A DNA stretch of 64,000 nucleotides from Gammaproteobacteria bacterium (GTDB lineage: Bacteria; Pseudomonadota; Gammaproteobacteria; Pseudomonadales; Halomonadaceae): contig JAMCZP010000361.1 of assembly GCA_023485185.1 (NCBI GenBank), forward strand, positions 345 through 64,344, written 5' to 3'. The position numbers and the translations under genes were made by a program. The notes beneath the pieces are model-generated. The model was not told the DNA's origin and did not search any database. It saw nothing but the letters and a program-made list of their open reading frames with translations. Numbering within the stretch: the first letter of the stretch is position 1; each line of letters opens with the position of its first letter. Shown here piece by piece: positions 18,721 through 27,119 of this stretch.

Positions 18721-19386
18721 TCACATTTCCCGCGCCGTCTCTACGCGGCGCCTAAACCAAGCTCCTGCTAACAGCAGCAACGCTAATGCGATCAGTGGTA
18801 ATACCACATCAAATTGCAGTGCATTCTCTTCTTCGATAGCCTCTAAAGCACCATAAATGGCGCTACTATAGACCCCCCATTTTATCGATAAACCAAGAGC
18901 TGCAGCCAATAGATAGGTTTTAAGTGAGATCATGCGTAAACCTGCTGCGAAATTAATAACCGAGTGTGGAAAGCCGGGCAGTATTCGCAATGCGCACTGC
19001 GTCATTAAATCACTGCGACGTTCCAACATCTGCATCACTTTTAATGTTAACCCTCCTGGCGTCCAGCGCTGACCTGCCCGCGCCGCTATTTGATAAGCTC
19101 CAAAAGCGCCTGCCACACTGCTTAACGTTAACATCACGGTAGCAATTAATGGCGGATAAAAAGGTGCTATAAGCCAAAGCCCAATACTGCCTGGCAACCC
19201 TATAGCCAAGGTGACGGCCATAATTAACATCACCCCTATAATAACCGTAGGGTGATGCGATGCTTGGGAAGCCCATTTCTTAACCGCCATCAAATCAGGT
19301 GAATACCATAGCCATACATAAGCCAACATGGCGAGACAGGCAAATGCTAATGCCCAGCGCCACGGGTGTCGTGGTGCGTTATTCAT
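18721..19386 (-). CDS. TVP38/TMEM64 (DedA-like, VTT domain) membrane protein
   Basis: A 221-residue inner-membrane protein with about five or six helices. The VTT signature is visible: GLPGSIGLWLIAPF, then RILPGFPHSVINFAAGL with the conserved Arg and Pro. Relatives act as lipid scramblases or flippases. Its start overlaps the stop of the SRPBCC gene by eight bases, so the pair is translationally coupled, though the functional link is unknown. Confidence 0.85.
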   Translation of the reverse strand: MNNAPRHPWRWALAFACLAMLAYVWLWYSPDLMAVKKWASQASHHPTVIIGVMLIMAVTLAIGLPGSIGLWLIAPFYPPLIATVMLTLSSVAGAFGAYQIAARAGQRWTPGGLTLKVMQMLERRSDLMTQCALRILPGFPHSVINFAAGLRMISLKTYLLAAALGLSIKWGVYSSAIYGALEAIEEENALQFDVVLPLIALALLLLAGAWFRRRVETAREM

Positions 19387-19795
19387 TCAAGCGTGCTTCC
19401 ACTCGTTCAAGAATCTGACGGCTTACTTTGCCAACTAACGGCTTCGCCGCTTTGTTAACCGCCTTTTCCATTAGTCGATTACGGATTTCATAAGTGAGTG
19501 TCAGCGCCACTTCGGTGCCTTCAGGGACTTCGCGAAGACGATAGCGCCCCTGATTTTTAACCCCGTCTAACGACTCCCAAGCAAGTATATAGGGAGCTTG
19601 AATATCAGTGACCTCTACATCAAATGCCCAATCCATTCCGGCTGCCCGAACGTTCCATCTATAGCGGTTATCGCCAAGAGGCTCAATTGAGCGGATTAGA
19701 TCAGAGTAATCAGCAAAATCTTCTACGCGACTTAGTAATTCAAACACGCGCTCTGGTGTTGCCTTAACAATTTCACTGTGTTCAATGGTGGCCAT
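19379..19795 (-). CDS. SRPBCC (START/polyketide cyclase-like) family protein
   Basis: A 138-residue small-ligand-binding fold: N-terminal EHSEIVKATPERVFELLSRV followed by a beta sheet and a long C-terminal helix (VGKVSRQILERVEARLNE). This is the layout of the SRPBCC / coenzyme Q-binding superfamily. RatA-type proteins belong to it too, but no RnfH-like partner (ratB) is adjacent, so a RatA call is not supported. It is the first gene of a two-gene unit with the TVP38 protein and diverges from queC. Confidence 0.8.
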   Translation of the reverse strand: MATIEHSEIVKATPERVFELLSRVEDFADYSDLIRSIEPLGDNRYRWNVRAAGMDWAFDVEVTDIQAPYILAWESLDGVKNQGRYRLREVPEGTEVALTLTYEIRNRLMEKAVNKAAKPLVGKVSRQILERVEARLNE

Positions 19796-19898
19796 TGGTT
19801 TCTCTCTAACAGCATGAATGGTTAGCGTAGCATGATGATATTAACGCTGTCCGCCATCGCATCATTAAGTGTGCATATGGTCAAACACTAGTCAGACT

Positions 19899-19975
19899 GG
19901 CGGCTATTGCGTAAACTGCCGCCCTTCCGGACCGGATCCCGGAAAGCCGCTGCAACCATTGGGTTACTTGCGATC
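19899..19975 (+). promoter_or_regulatory. Structured leader of the queuosine operon (unassigned)
   Basis: Ahead of queC lie two consecutive GC-rich stems: GGCGGC (19899-19904) with GCCGCC (19918-19923), and TTCCGG (19925-19930) with CCGGAA (19939-19944). A weaker AACC-ATTG-GGTT stem follows at about 19954-19965. I could not match it to preQ1-I, -II or -III consensus. The structure may control queC translation or transcription, since no T run follows. It could also be a chance GC-rich stretch. Confidence 0.4.
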
Positions 19976-20004
19976 AACAAATTCTCCGACAAAGAGTACT
20001 TCTC

Positions 20005-20718
20005 ATGTCATCATCACCCAACGTGGATGCTAACTCCGCATTTACGACTGTTGTTATCTATTCCGGTGGAATGGACTCGTTTACGGTACTCCATCGCGCG
20101 CTCAGTGAAGGGCTCACCGTCCATGCGCTCTCCTTTGATTATGGCCAGCGCCATGCCCGCGAGCTAGACACGGCGCGCCAGGTTTGTGAAACACTTGGGC
20201 TCCCCCATCAAGTCGTCGATATTCGCGCGATTCATGGCCTGATCGACAACTCAGCGCTTACTAATTCAGAAATGGCCATGCCACACGGCGATTACGCAGC
20301 GGACAACCTTCGCAGTACCGTGGTGCCAAATCGCAATATGATTTTACTTTCGCTAGCTATCGCCAAGGCCGTCAATATCGGTGCTGGACGAGTCGATTAT
20401 GGTGCTCATGGCGGCGACCATATCCTCTATCCTGACTGCCGGCCCGAATTCGTCGAAGCGATGAATCACGTGGCAGGCATTGCCAACTTTGAGCCCGTGC
20501 AGTTGCATGCCCCCTACTTATCGTCCACTAAGGCTGACATCCTACGTGAGGGGCTGGCCATGGGGCTTGATTATCGCCATACCTGGACTTGCTATGAAGG
20601 CAGGGAGCTGGCCTGTGGTGTATGCGGCAGTTGCCGCGAACGTTTAGCGGCCTTTAGCGCAAACGACGTCATTGACCCACTGGCCTATGAGCCAACGCCT
20701 GCAGTGGGAAAACGCTGA
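20005..20718 (+). CDS. queC: 7-cyano-7-deazaguanine synthase QueC
   Basis: Converts 7-carboxy-7-deazaguanine to preQ0 with ATP and ammonia, in queuosine tRNA modification. The PP-loop SGGMDS (20-25) binds ATP. Four C-terminal cysteines, Cys196, 204, 207 and 210, bind zinc. Length 237 fits the family (about 230). It heads the operon queC-queE-queD-like-ykgJ; its TGA overlaps the queE ATG by one base (TGATG). A structured leader precedes it. Confidence 0.95.
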   Translation: MSSSPNVDANSAFTTVVIYSGGMDSFTVLHRALSEGLTVHALSFDYGQRHARELDTARQVCETLGLPHQVVDIRAIHGLIDNSALTNSEMAMPHGDYAADNLRSTVVPNRNMILLSLAIAKAVNIGAGRVDYGAHGGDHILYPDCRPEFVEAMNHVAGIANFEPVQLHAPYLSSTKADILREGLAMGLDYRHTWTCYEGRELACGVCGSCRERLAAFSANDVIDPLAYEPTPAVGKR

Positions 20719-21362
20719 TGTATCAGGTTAAAGAAGCATTTTATACCCTGCAAGGTGAAGGCGCCCAAGCAGGCCGGGCAAGTGTTTTTTGTCGTTTTAG
20801 TGGCTGCAATCTCTGGTCAGGCCGTGAGTCCGATAGAGCAACCGCTAAATGCACTTTCTGCGACACTGATTTTATTGGCACTAACGGCGTTAATGGCGGA
20901 AAGTTCTCCACCGCTACTGCGCTAGCTAAACATATTGCCGCGTTATGGCCTCAATCGAGCAATAACGCGACGCCTTACGTCGTGTTTACCGGTGGTGAGC
21001 CTCTGTTACAGCTTGATGTGGCATTAATTGCTTCACTGCATAGCTATGGTTTTGAGGTCGCGGTGGAAACTAACGGCACGCTTGCGCCACCCGCAGGTAT
21101 AGACTGGCTCTGCGTTAGCCCCAAGGGAAATAATCCTTTAGCGGTGACAAAGGGTGATGAACTAAAGCTGGTTTATCCCCAAGCAGATGCACCGCCTGAG
21201 CAGTTTACAAGCCTAGGCTTCAGCCACTTTTTCCTACAGCCGATGGATCTTGCGCCGTTAAACCAAACCACCTCGACAATTACCCAAGCGGCCGATTATT
21301 GCATGGCCAATCCGCAATGGCGCTTATCGCTACAAATGCACAAAATAGCAGGATTCGATTAA
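20718..21362 (+). CDS. queE: 7-carboxy-7-deazaguanine synthase QueE (radical SAM)
   Basis: Radical SAM enzyme making 7-carboxy-7-deazaguanine from 6-carboxytetrahydropterin. The iron-sulphur cluster motif is the extended CX14CX2C form: Cys30, Cys45 and Cys48. This form is known for a subclass of proteobacterial QueE; the usual radical SAM motif is CX3CX2C. The QGEGAQAGRAS near residues 12-22 and FTGGEPLLQ near 93 (the SAM-binding GGE) are conserved. 214 residues. The stop overlaps the next start by one base (TAATG). Confidence 0.94.
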   Translation: MYQVKEAFYTLQGEGAQAGRASVFCRFSGCNLWSGRESDRATAKCTFCDTDFIGTNGVNGGKFSTATALAKHIAALWPQSSNNATPYVVFTGGEPLLQLDVALIASLHSYGFEVAVETNGTLAPPAGIDWLCVSPKGNNPLAVTKGDELKLVYPQADAPPEQFTSLGFSHFFLQPMDLAPLNQTTSTITQAADYCMANPQWRLSLQMHKIAGFD

Positions 21363-22207
21363 TGTCCTTATTCGTTAAGCAACTGACACATATCGACGTC
21401 TCCCTCTGGTGCTCAACACGTGGCCTTGTAGGCTGCAGCTGGCAGGTAGATGCCGTGCTAGATGGCGAGCTGGGTGAAGACGGCATGCTATTTGATTTTG
21501 GTGAAGTCAAACCATGGATCAAGCGCACACTGGATAGCGGTCTCGATCACACCCTGCTGGTGCCCACCCAAGCGCGTGGTGTGAGTGTGTCTGAATGCGC
21601 TGAAGGCTTATGCATTCGCACAGCCACGCCATATCCTATGGAGGTGCGTGGGCCTAAAGAAGCCTTTACCCTCCTCCCTTGGCAGTCCATTTCGCTCGAC
21701 TCTATTGCCGAGCACTTAAGCAGCGAGCTGACTGATCAGCGGCCGCAAAATGTCCATCAAGTCACGCTGACGCTAAGCGATGAAACAGACAGTGGCGCAG
21801 CCTATGGCTATAGCCATGGCCTTAAACGTCATTCGGGTAACTGTCAGCGCATAGCCCATGGTCACCGCTCTCAGCTGTATATATGGCAGCATAACGCTCG
21901 CCAGCCACTATTAGAGCAGCAATGGGCAAACTGGCTGGACAACCGTTATCTACTTGAGCAAGCGGATATTGCTGAACAGTCCAATGAAACCCTTACTTGC
22001 TGCTATCAGGCTGCACAGGGCAGCTTCTCGATCACATTACCGCAACGGCTATGTACGGTATTGCCGGGGCCCACAACGGTGGAGAATATTGCCATCTGGC
22101 TGGCTGAAAAAGTTGCTTCTGAAAGCGGCGTAGCAACGCGCATTCAAGCGTTTGAGGGAATTAATAAAGGCGCTTTTGCCAAGTTTTCACCAAGCATTGC
22201 GCTATGA
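21362..22207 (+). CDS. queD: 6-carboxytetrahydropterin synthase (QueD-like), double T-fold form
   Basis: Expected to make 6-carboxy-5,6,7,8-tetrahydropterin for queuosine. At 281 residues it is more than twice the usual QueD length (about 120). It looks like two fused T-folds. The N-terminal half (1-125) keeps GMLFDFGEVK (41-50) and Asp62-His63 but has lost the zinc histidines. The C-terminal half (128-281) has His152, Cys161, His166 and His168 (zinc site and catalytic Cys) and Glu265, but no Asp-His pair. In PTPS/QueD enzymes the Cys and the Asp-His pair meet at the subunit interface, so the halves may complement each other. The operon position supports a QueD role. Confidence 0.82.
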   Translation: MSLFVKQLTHIDVSLWCSTRGLVGCSWQVDAVLDGELGEDGMLFDFGEVKPWIKRTLDSGLDHTLLVPTQARGVSVSECAEGLCIRTATPYPMEVRGPKEAFTLLPWQSISLDSIAEHLSSELTDQRPQNVHQVTLTLSDETDSGAAYGYSHGLKRHSGNCQRIAHGHRSQLYIWQHNARQPLLEQQWANWLDNRYLLEQADIAEQSNETLTCCYQAAQGSFSITLPQRLCTVLPGPTTVENIAIWLAEKVASESGVATRIQAFEGINKGAFAKFSPSIAL

Positions 22208-22461
22208 GTGAAGGGTGCCGCCCAGGGTGTGGCGCATGCTGTATTGCGCCCTCCATTAGCTCAGCCATCCCCGGCATGCCAGGTGGCAAGCCGGCGGGTG
22301 TACGCTGTGTACAGCTTAATGAGTTCAACCTATGCCAACTATTTGGTAACCCAAGCCGTCCAGCGGTATGCGAGCGTTTTACGTTTGACGTTAGCGTTTG
22401 CGGCGAACACCGTGAGCAAGCGCTCGCCACATTGATCTGGCTGGAGCAGGAGACCTGCTGA
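22204..22461 (+). CDS. YkgJ family cysteine-cluster protein
   Basis: A small 85-residue protein with the CRPGCGACC motif at the N-terminus and further cysteines (CVQL, CQLF, VCERF, VCGEH), which match the YkgJ (CxxCxxCC) zinc- or iron-binding family. No function is firmly known. Its ATG overlaps the previous stop (ATGA), so it is coexpressed with the queuosine genes. A role in metal supply to QueD or QueE is speculative. It converges with the large regulator gene, two bases away. Confidence 0.85.
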   Translation: MSEGCRPGCGACCIAPSISSAIPGMPGGKPAGVRCVQLNEFNLCQLFGNPSRPAVCERFTFDVSVCGEHREQALATLIWLEQETC

Positions 22462-22463
22462 TG

Positions 22464-25400
22464 CTAGCCCTCAATGCCTACCGGATGAGGCAGCCTGCGA
22501 TCCAGCAGACTGATCCAGCGGGTTAGCACCGGTGCATCGCTATGGCTAACCTCACTCAGCAGCACTCTAAAGCGCTCTTTCGCCTGCTGATCATTGGCAT
22601 CGATTCGCGTGAGCCACAGCTCAAGCGCCGCTAACTCCTGATGTTGATTGCCATGCTCACGGGATTGGTTAATTGCCATCTCAGCAATCGCTTTTACCTC
22701 GCCAGCCGGATGCCCCAACAAATCTCGTACTCTGGCAAGCTGAGTGGCTAACTCAGGTAGAAACAACGTTGTCCGTTCACGAGCAATCACTAAACACTGG
22801 TCAAGATAGTCTTCGGCAGCGCTTAGTTCGCCCAACTCAATACAGGCATCAGAGTACCAGAGGACGGGACGCTGATAGCGATCTCGTCCATTAAGCTCCG
22901 CCATTTGATCCAAGCTGTCGCGTAATTGCACCAAGCCAGCCCTATCACCGGTCAACGCCCGTTGCCAACCCAAAATACCTTGCGCCGAAATTTGCCATAG
23001 CTGCAAATCAGGAGTACCTGTCATTGCGGCCGCTCGCTCGGCATGGCGCGCCGCTAAATGCACATGACCAAGCTGACGGTAAAGCGCGGCGGCAAATAGC
23101 AGCGCCATGGCTAAGGTACCAGGATGAGCAATTTTTTCTGCTAGCCGAATAGAGGCAGATACCTGCCGCTCGGCACGCGGATAATCGCCACGCAGGCAGA
23201 GAGCCCAACCTTGAAAACAGGCTGCTGACACTTGGGGATGATCGGAAAACGGCAACCACTCAATCATCATTTGGGCATTAAGCGGATCAATCTCATCTAA
23301 ATGATCATGGGCCTGCTGAATGCGCCCTGCCCAATATTCACAGTTGGCACGCGCATAATCAGCCAACCGCCGATAACGCGGGTCTTCGAGACGTGAGGCG
23401 ATGTCCGCAAGGGTCGAGGCCAAAGCAAAGGCATCTGCATGGGCATAGCGCTGACTGCGGCCTACCCACAGGCCCCATTTGACCAGAAATATTTGTTCTA
23501 AATCCTCTGGGTCTTCCAAACTATCGCTGCCGGATTCACGTAGCAGCTCGCGAGCGCGCACGAAGCTTTCATGGGCGGTAGGTGAGCCATGGCCCTCCAA
23601 CGAGAATGCCGCCTGTCCTCTTACGGTCAGCAAGCTTACTTCCCGCTCGATTTCATGCTCAACGTGGCGCAGGCTAGCCAAGCCAAAATCTGCCATGCGC
23701 AGTGCTGTACGATTAGCACTGACTTTAAGCGCCTCACGGGCAGCCAGCTCAAAATAGCGCGCCCCTCTGGCATAGTGACCACTACGCCGCAAGTGAGTAG
23801 CAAAATCACCAGGATGACGGCTAATCCACACGGGGAAGCGCTCCTCGATCAATGTCACTACCTGCTGGTGCAGCTTGACTCGCACATCCCGAGGGCATGA
23901 GAGATAGGCTGCTTCTTGCAATAATTGGTGGCTAAATTGGTACTCTTGCTCACCACTGTCTTTATCGACTGGCTCAACAATTTCCAGCAAGCGCATATGC
24001 TCAAGGGCCTGATTGAGCCGGCCTTTCTCCCACCCGCTGCACTCAAGTAAGAAATCTAACCGGAAACGTTTGCCTAATACCGCTGCCACATGAGCAATTT
24101 CCCGGTCGCTTTCCAGCTGATCAATACGACTAGCCAGTAGGCCCAGCAAGCCTTTGGGTAACTCATCAAAATGGACGCTGCGCCCTTCTCGGCGATCCAT
24201 ATCCAAACGACGACATAACTCTTGCATATAGAGCGGCACACCGTCGCAGCGCTCGATAATTTGGTTACGCAAGCGAGGGCTCAGATGAATACGATAACGA
24301 CGTGAAAGCTGTGACAATAAACGAGATGATTGCAGCGCATCTAAATTGCCTAGGCCAATTTGCTGGTCCCAGTGCAATTTTACCGGCAGGCCATCACGCC
24401 CATGATGGCTAGCAACCAGCATAAAGGCAGTGTTAATGGGCAAGCGTGCTTGCAGCCCTGCCAATACCTTAAAGGAAGGCTCATCTAGCCACTGCAGATC
24501 ATCGATCATCAGCACCAAGGTATGGGTCATCGCCTGACGCTCAATCAAGCGGTGCAGTAGCATCACTACCAACTCAACAGCTTCGCCACTTTGCGCAAGC
24601 TGAGTGATCTCTTGAACATCATGCACACCCAGCGCTTCTTCCAACAAGTGCTGCCGGTCTGCATCAAACCGATCAAGCTCTAATGTTTCCTGTAACGCAC
24701 GAATAGACTCTACCGTTAGTGGCGCTTTCAAATACCAGCTAACCAGCGTACGAGCGACGCCGTAGGGGTCAAGCACCGACATCCGCGTGGTAGGCTGCCA
24801 ACATATTGCTGCATCGCGGCTGAGCTCTAACTGACGGAAACCCACCATCAGCGCCGATTTCCCCATGCCAGAAGCACCACGCACTAACACACTCTGGCGC
24901 AGGCCAATGCCCGCACGCGCGAGCGCATCACGTAGCGTGCGCAAAGAGGTCTCTCGACCCACTAAGCTGGGCGGCAACGCATCGCGTCCCCCTTCATTTT
25001 GTCCCAACACCAGCGCACGTAGGCGTACACGACCATCACTGGCCACCAAACGTGACACTAACCGCGGCTGAAGATCAAGCGCGGGCGGCATATGCTGGCT
25101 GGCTTCTTGAGAGATGACTAACTCACTGCCTTCCGCCGCGCTCATCAGCTCCAATGACGTTTGGGTTACCTGCCCCAAAGGGTCGGCCAACTGCCGCTCC
25201 GGCAGATAGACTACCCGCCCGCTATGCAGACCAGCCGCTAATTCAAACTGTGGCACTTCGCCTTCGCCCGCCCAATGACGAGCACTCTCTAAAGGAAGCG
25301 CCTGACGACAATGCTCATACAGCGCGACTAATTCAGCCAGCTGGTGCGCTGGACCATGAGTGCCGAAACAAGCAAGGCCTAACCCCCCCGTAGCACCGGG

Positions 25401-26363
25401 TAACCAAAAGCCACCCAAGTGATGACACTGCTGCTCCAACCAGCGCAATAGCTCTAACTGAAGTGCAAGACAGTTACGGGTCGCCGCCCGATCCTGCCAA
25501 TCGCCTTTTAAACGTAATCGAATAGCCATTACAGATAGCTGGCGCAGCTCAATTTCATCTTCACGCAATGGTTTACTATCCGCCGCCAAGGCGCGAGAAA
25601 AAGCGCCTTGGGGGCTAATCATACGTGGATCATGATAGCCGTCGGACCAGTAACTGGCTAACTGCAAAAAGCTTGGTTCCGGCTGTTGTCCTGATAACGC
25701 CAACAGTTGTAAATAGCTATTATACTGTTCGTGAGCGGCGGCCATTTGACCCTGTTCAGCCAGTTGGCGCACCAAACGCTCATGAAATGGGCCATATCCG
25801 GAGAAGCGACTGACCAACGCTTCAAGAATAGCGTCAGGCACATCCGCATGTACCTCCAAGACTTGTTCGGCAAAACGAATGACACGCTGACGCCACTCGT
25901 TGCGAACCTGCACTAACCAGCGCTGAAACTCGCTACAGCTTGCTAATTGGAGTTCCTCAATGAGATCGCCCTGGTAACATGCCATCAGCGATTCAAGCGT
26001 ATCTAAGTCGCGGGGCCCTTCAAGCAGTTGCTGAAGCTTATGCAAATCCAACTGCCAATTGGTTGGCAGTTGAAAAGCAATGGTTTGCCGGGAAACACTT
26101 AACACTTGATCAGCACTTTCACCCAGCGATTGCCGTAAACAGTGCAGCGCGTGACGTAAGTTGGTTCTGCCGGAAGATAAGCCTTGATCAGGCCACAAGA
26201 GTTCAGCCAGGGCGGCTCGATTAACCGGCTGACGATGCAGCAGCAGATAAACAAGCAACGCTTTCACTTTGTCATAGCTAAAGTGGGTGATTGCATCTTC
26301 GCCTTGGGTGAGCGAAAAGTGGCCAAAAAGAGTTAACTGATCAGTTTCACGAGCATCGCGCAT
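22464..26363 (-). CDS. Large BTAD/AAA-ATPase/TPR transcriptional regulator with a cyclase-like domain
   Basis: A 1299-residue multidomain signalling protein. Residues 8-100 form a winged-helix of the OmpR/SARP type, and about 105-240 is a BTAD bundle. Residues 272-440 resemble a class III nucleotide cyclase (GGFWLPGATGGLGLACFG, AAGLHSGRVVY, ELVISQEAS), but the metal-binding aspartates of active cyclases are not seen. An AAA/NACHT-like ATPase follows (Walker A GASGMGKS 496-503, Walker B LVLMIDD 616-622). The C-terminal 450 residues are TPR-like helical repeats. The design resembles SARP/MalT-like regulators that respond to a ligand through the TPRs. The target genes are unknown; miaE lies 27 bases upstream on the same strand. 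Confidence 0.82.
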   Translation of the reverse strand: MRDARETDQLTLFGHFSLTQGEDAITHFSYDKVKALLVYLLLHRQPVNRAALAELLWPDQGLSSGRTNLRHALHCLRQSLGESADQVLSVSRQTIAFQLPTNWQLDLHKLQQLLEGPRDLDTLESLMACYQGDLIEELQLASCSEFQRWLVQVRNEWRQRVIRFAEQVLEVHADVPDAILEALVSRFSGYGPFHERLVRQLAEQGQMAAAHEQYNSYLQLLALSGQQPEPSFLQLASYWSDGYHDPRMISPQGAFSRALAADSKPLREDEIELRQLSVMAIRLRLKGDWQDRAATRNCLALQLELLRWLEQQCHHLGGFWLPGATGGLGLACFGTHGPAHQLAELVALYEHCRQALPLESARHWAGEGEVPQFELAAGLHSGRVVYLPERQLADPLGQVTQTSLELMSAAEGSELVISQEASQHMPPALDLQPRLVSRLVASDGRVRLRALVLGQNEGGRDALPPSLVGRETSLRTLRDALARAGIGLRQSVLVRGASGMGKSALMVGFRQLELSRDAAICWQPTTRMSVLDPYGVARTLVSWYLKAPLTVESIRALQETLELDRFDADRQHLLEEALGVHDVQEITQLAQSGEAVELVVMLLHRLIERQAMTHTLVLMIDDLQWLDEPSFKVLAGLQARLPINTAFMLVASHHGRDGLPVKLHWDQQIGLGNLDALQSSRLLSQLSRRYRIHLSPRLRNQIIERCDGVPLYMQELCRRLDMDRREGRSVHFDELPKGLLGLLASRIDQLESDREIAHVAAVLGKRFRLDFLLECSGWEKGRLNQALEHMRLLEIVEPVDKDSGEQEYQFSHQLLQEAAYLSCPRDVRVKLHQQVVTLIEERFPVWISRHPGDFATHLRRSGHYARGARYFELAAREALKVSANRTALRMADFGLASLRHVEHEIEREVSLLTVRGQAAFSLEGHGSPTAHESFVRARELLRESGSDSLEDPEDLEQIFLVKWGLWVGRSQRYAHADAFALASTLADIASRLEDPRYRRLADYARANCEYWAGRIQQAHDHLDEIDPLNAQMMIEWLPFSDHPQVSAACFQGWALCLRGDYPRAERQVSASIRLAEKIAHPGTLAMALLFAAALYRQLGHVHLAARHAERAAAMTGTPDLQLWQISAQGILGWQRALTGDRAGLVQLRDSLDQMAELNGRDRYQRPVLWYSDACIELGELSAAEDYLDQCLVIARERTTLFLPELATQLARVRDLLGHPAGEVKAIAEMAINQSREHGNQHQELAALELWLTRIDANDQQAKERFRVLLSEVSHSDAPVLTRWISLLDRRLPHPVGIEG

Positions 26364-26390
26364 GATAAATATCCTGCCGGGCTAAGCGGC

Positions 26391-27092
26391 TTAAGCTGGC
26401 ACACCGCTATGAAAACGAAAAGCCGTATCGGGCGAAGTAATCAGCTCCGCTTCACGCGCCACAAAAAATGCGATTCGCTCGTCAATGGAGTTCGACGTTT
26501 GCTGGCGGGCAAGCATCAAGTAGTCTTCAAAGTGACGACCTTCTGACTTCACTAAGGTCCGATAAAACTTGGCAAGCTCTTCATCTAAATAAGGAATTAA
26601 GCAAGCAAACCGTTCGCAGCTACGCGCTTCAATTAAGGCACCGATGATCAGCACATCAATCAATCGCTCTGGGTCATTACTACGTAAATGGCGACGCAAA
26701 CCTTCCGCGTACCGCGAAGCAGTCAAGTGTTGATAAGCAACGCCTCTTGCCTCCATTAACGTTACTACTTGCTCAAAATGCAGCAGCTCTTCGCGGGCTA
26801 GTTGTGACATTTTGCTTAGCAACAGTGGCTGATCAACATAACGATAGAGCAAACTCATCGCGGTAGATGCGGCTTTTTTCTCACATTGAGCGTGGTCGAT
26901 CAGAAGGATTTCTGGGTTTTCCAGCGCCCACTTCAACCACGCAGCTGGGGTTGGGCAGGCTAAAAATTGATGCAGACTCTCCGGCAAAAGATCGTCAGCT
27001 TGAAGCGTATGACTAGCAGTCTCTAATGTGCCAGTTTTTAATGTACTGGTTTTAAATTCACTGGTTTGTAACTCACTGAGTTGTATCGACAT
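26391..27092 (-). CDS. miaE: tRNA-(ms2io6A)-hydroxylase MiaE
   Basis: Non-haem diiron monooxygenase that hydroxylates the isopentenyl group of 2-methylthio-N6-isopentenyl-adenosine-37 in tRNA. Diiron ligands are visible in EKKAAS, REELLHFEQV, EARSCERF and SEGRHFEDY. About 233 residues from the ATG at 27092; an upstream ATG at 27119 would add nine residues, and neither start has a strong ribosome site. The N-terminus (about 25 residues) is an unusual run of five-residue repeats (see findings) and is not part of the conserved domain. Promoter in 27093-27621, divergent from acnB. Confidence 0.86.
   Translation of the reverse strand: MSIQLSELQTSEFKTSTLKTGTLETASHTLQADDLLPESLHQFLACPTPAAWLKWALENPEILLIDHAQCEKKAASTAMSLLYRYVDQPLLLSKMSQLAREELLHFEQVVTLMEARGVAYQHLTASRYAEGLRRHLRSNDPERLIDVLIIGALIEARSCERFACLIPYLDEELAKFYRTLVKSEGRHFEDYLMLARQQTSNSIDERIAFFVAREAELITSPDTAFRFHSGVPA
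27013..27087 (-). repeat. Five 15-bp imperfect tandem repeats at the start of miaE
   Basis: Units start at 27013, 27028, 27043, 27058 and 27073, each 15 bases long with a shared CAGT/CTGG...TTTTAA-like pattern. They encode five pentads such as LQTSE, FKTST, LKTGT and LETAS. The phase keeps the reading frame, so copy number could change without a frameshift. Confidence 0.65.
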
Positions 27093-27119
27093 AACACCAT
27101 CACCGAGCTTGTATCTCAT

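Noticed and set aside
19379..19795. RatA toxin of the RatAB system
   Set aside because: SRPBCC similarity is general, and no RatB (RnfH-like) gene is adjacent.
19899..19975. preQ1 riboswitch
   Set aside because: The expected preQ1-I/II/III consensus elements are not present; kept only as an unassigned structured leader.
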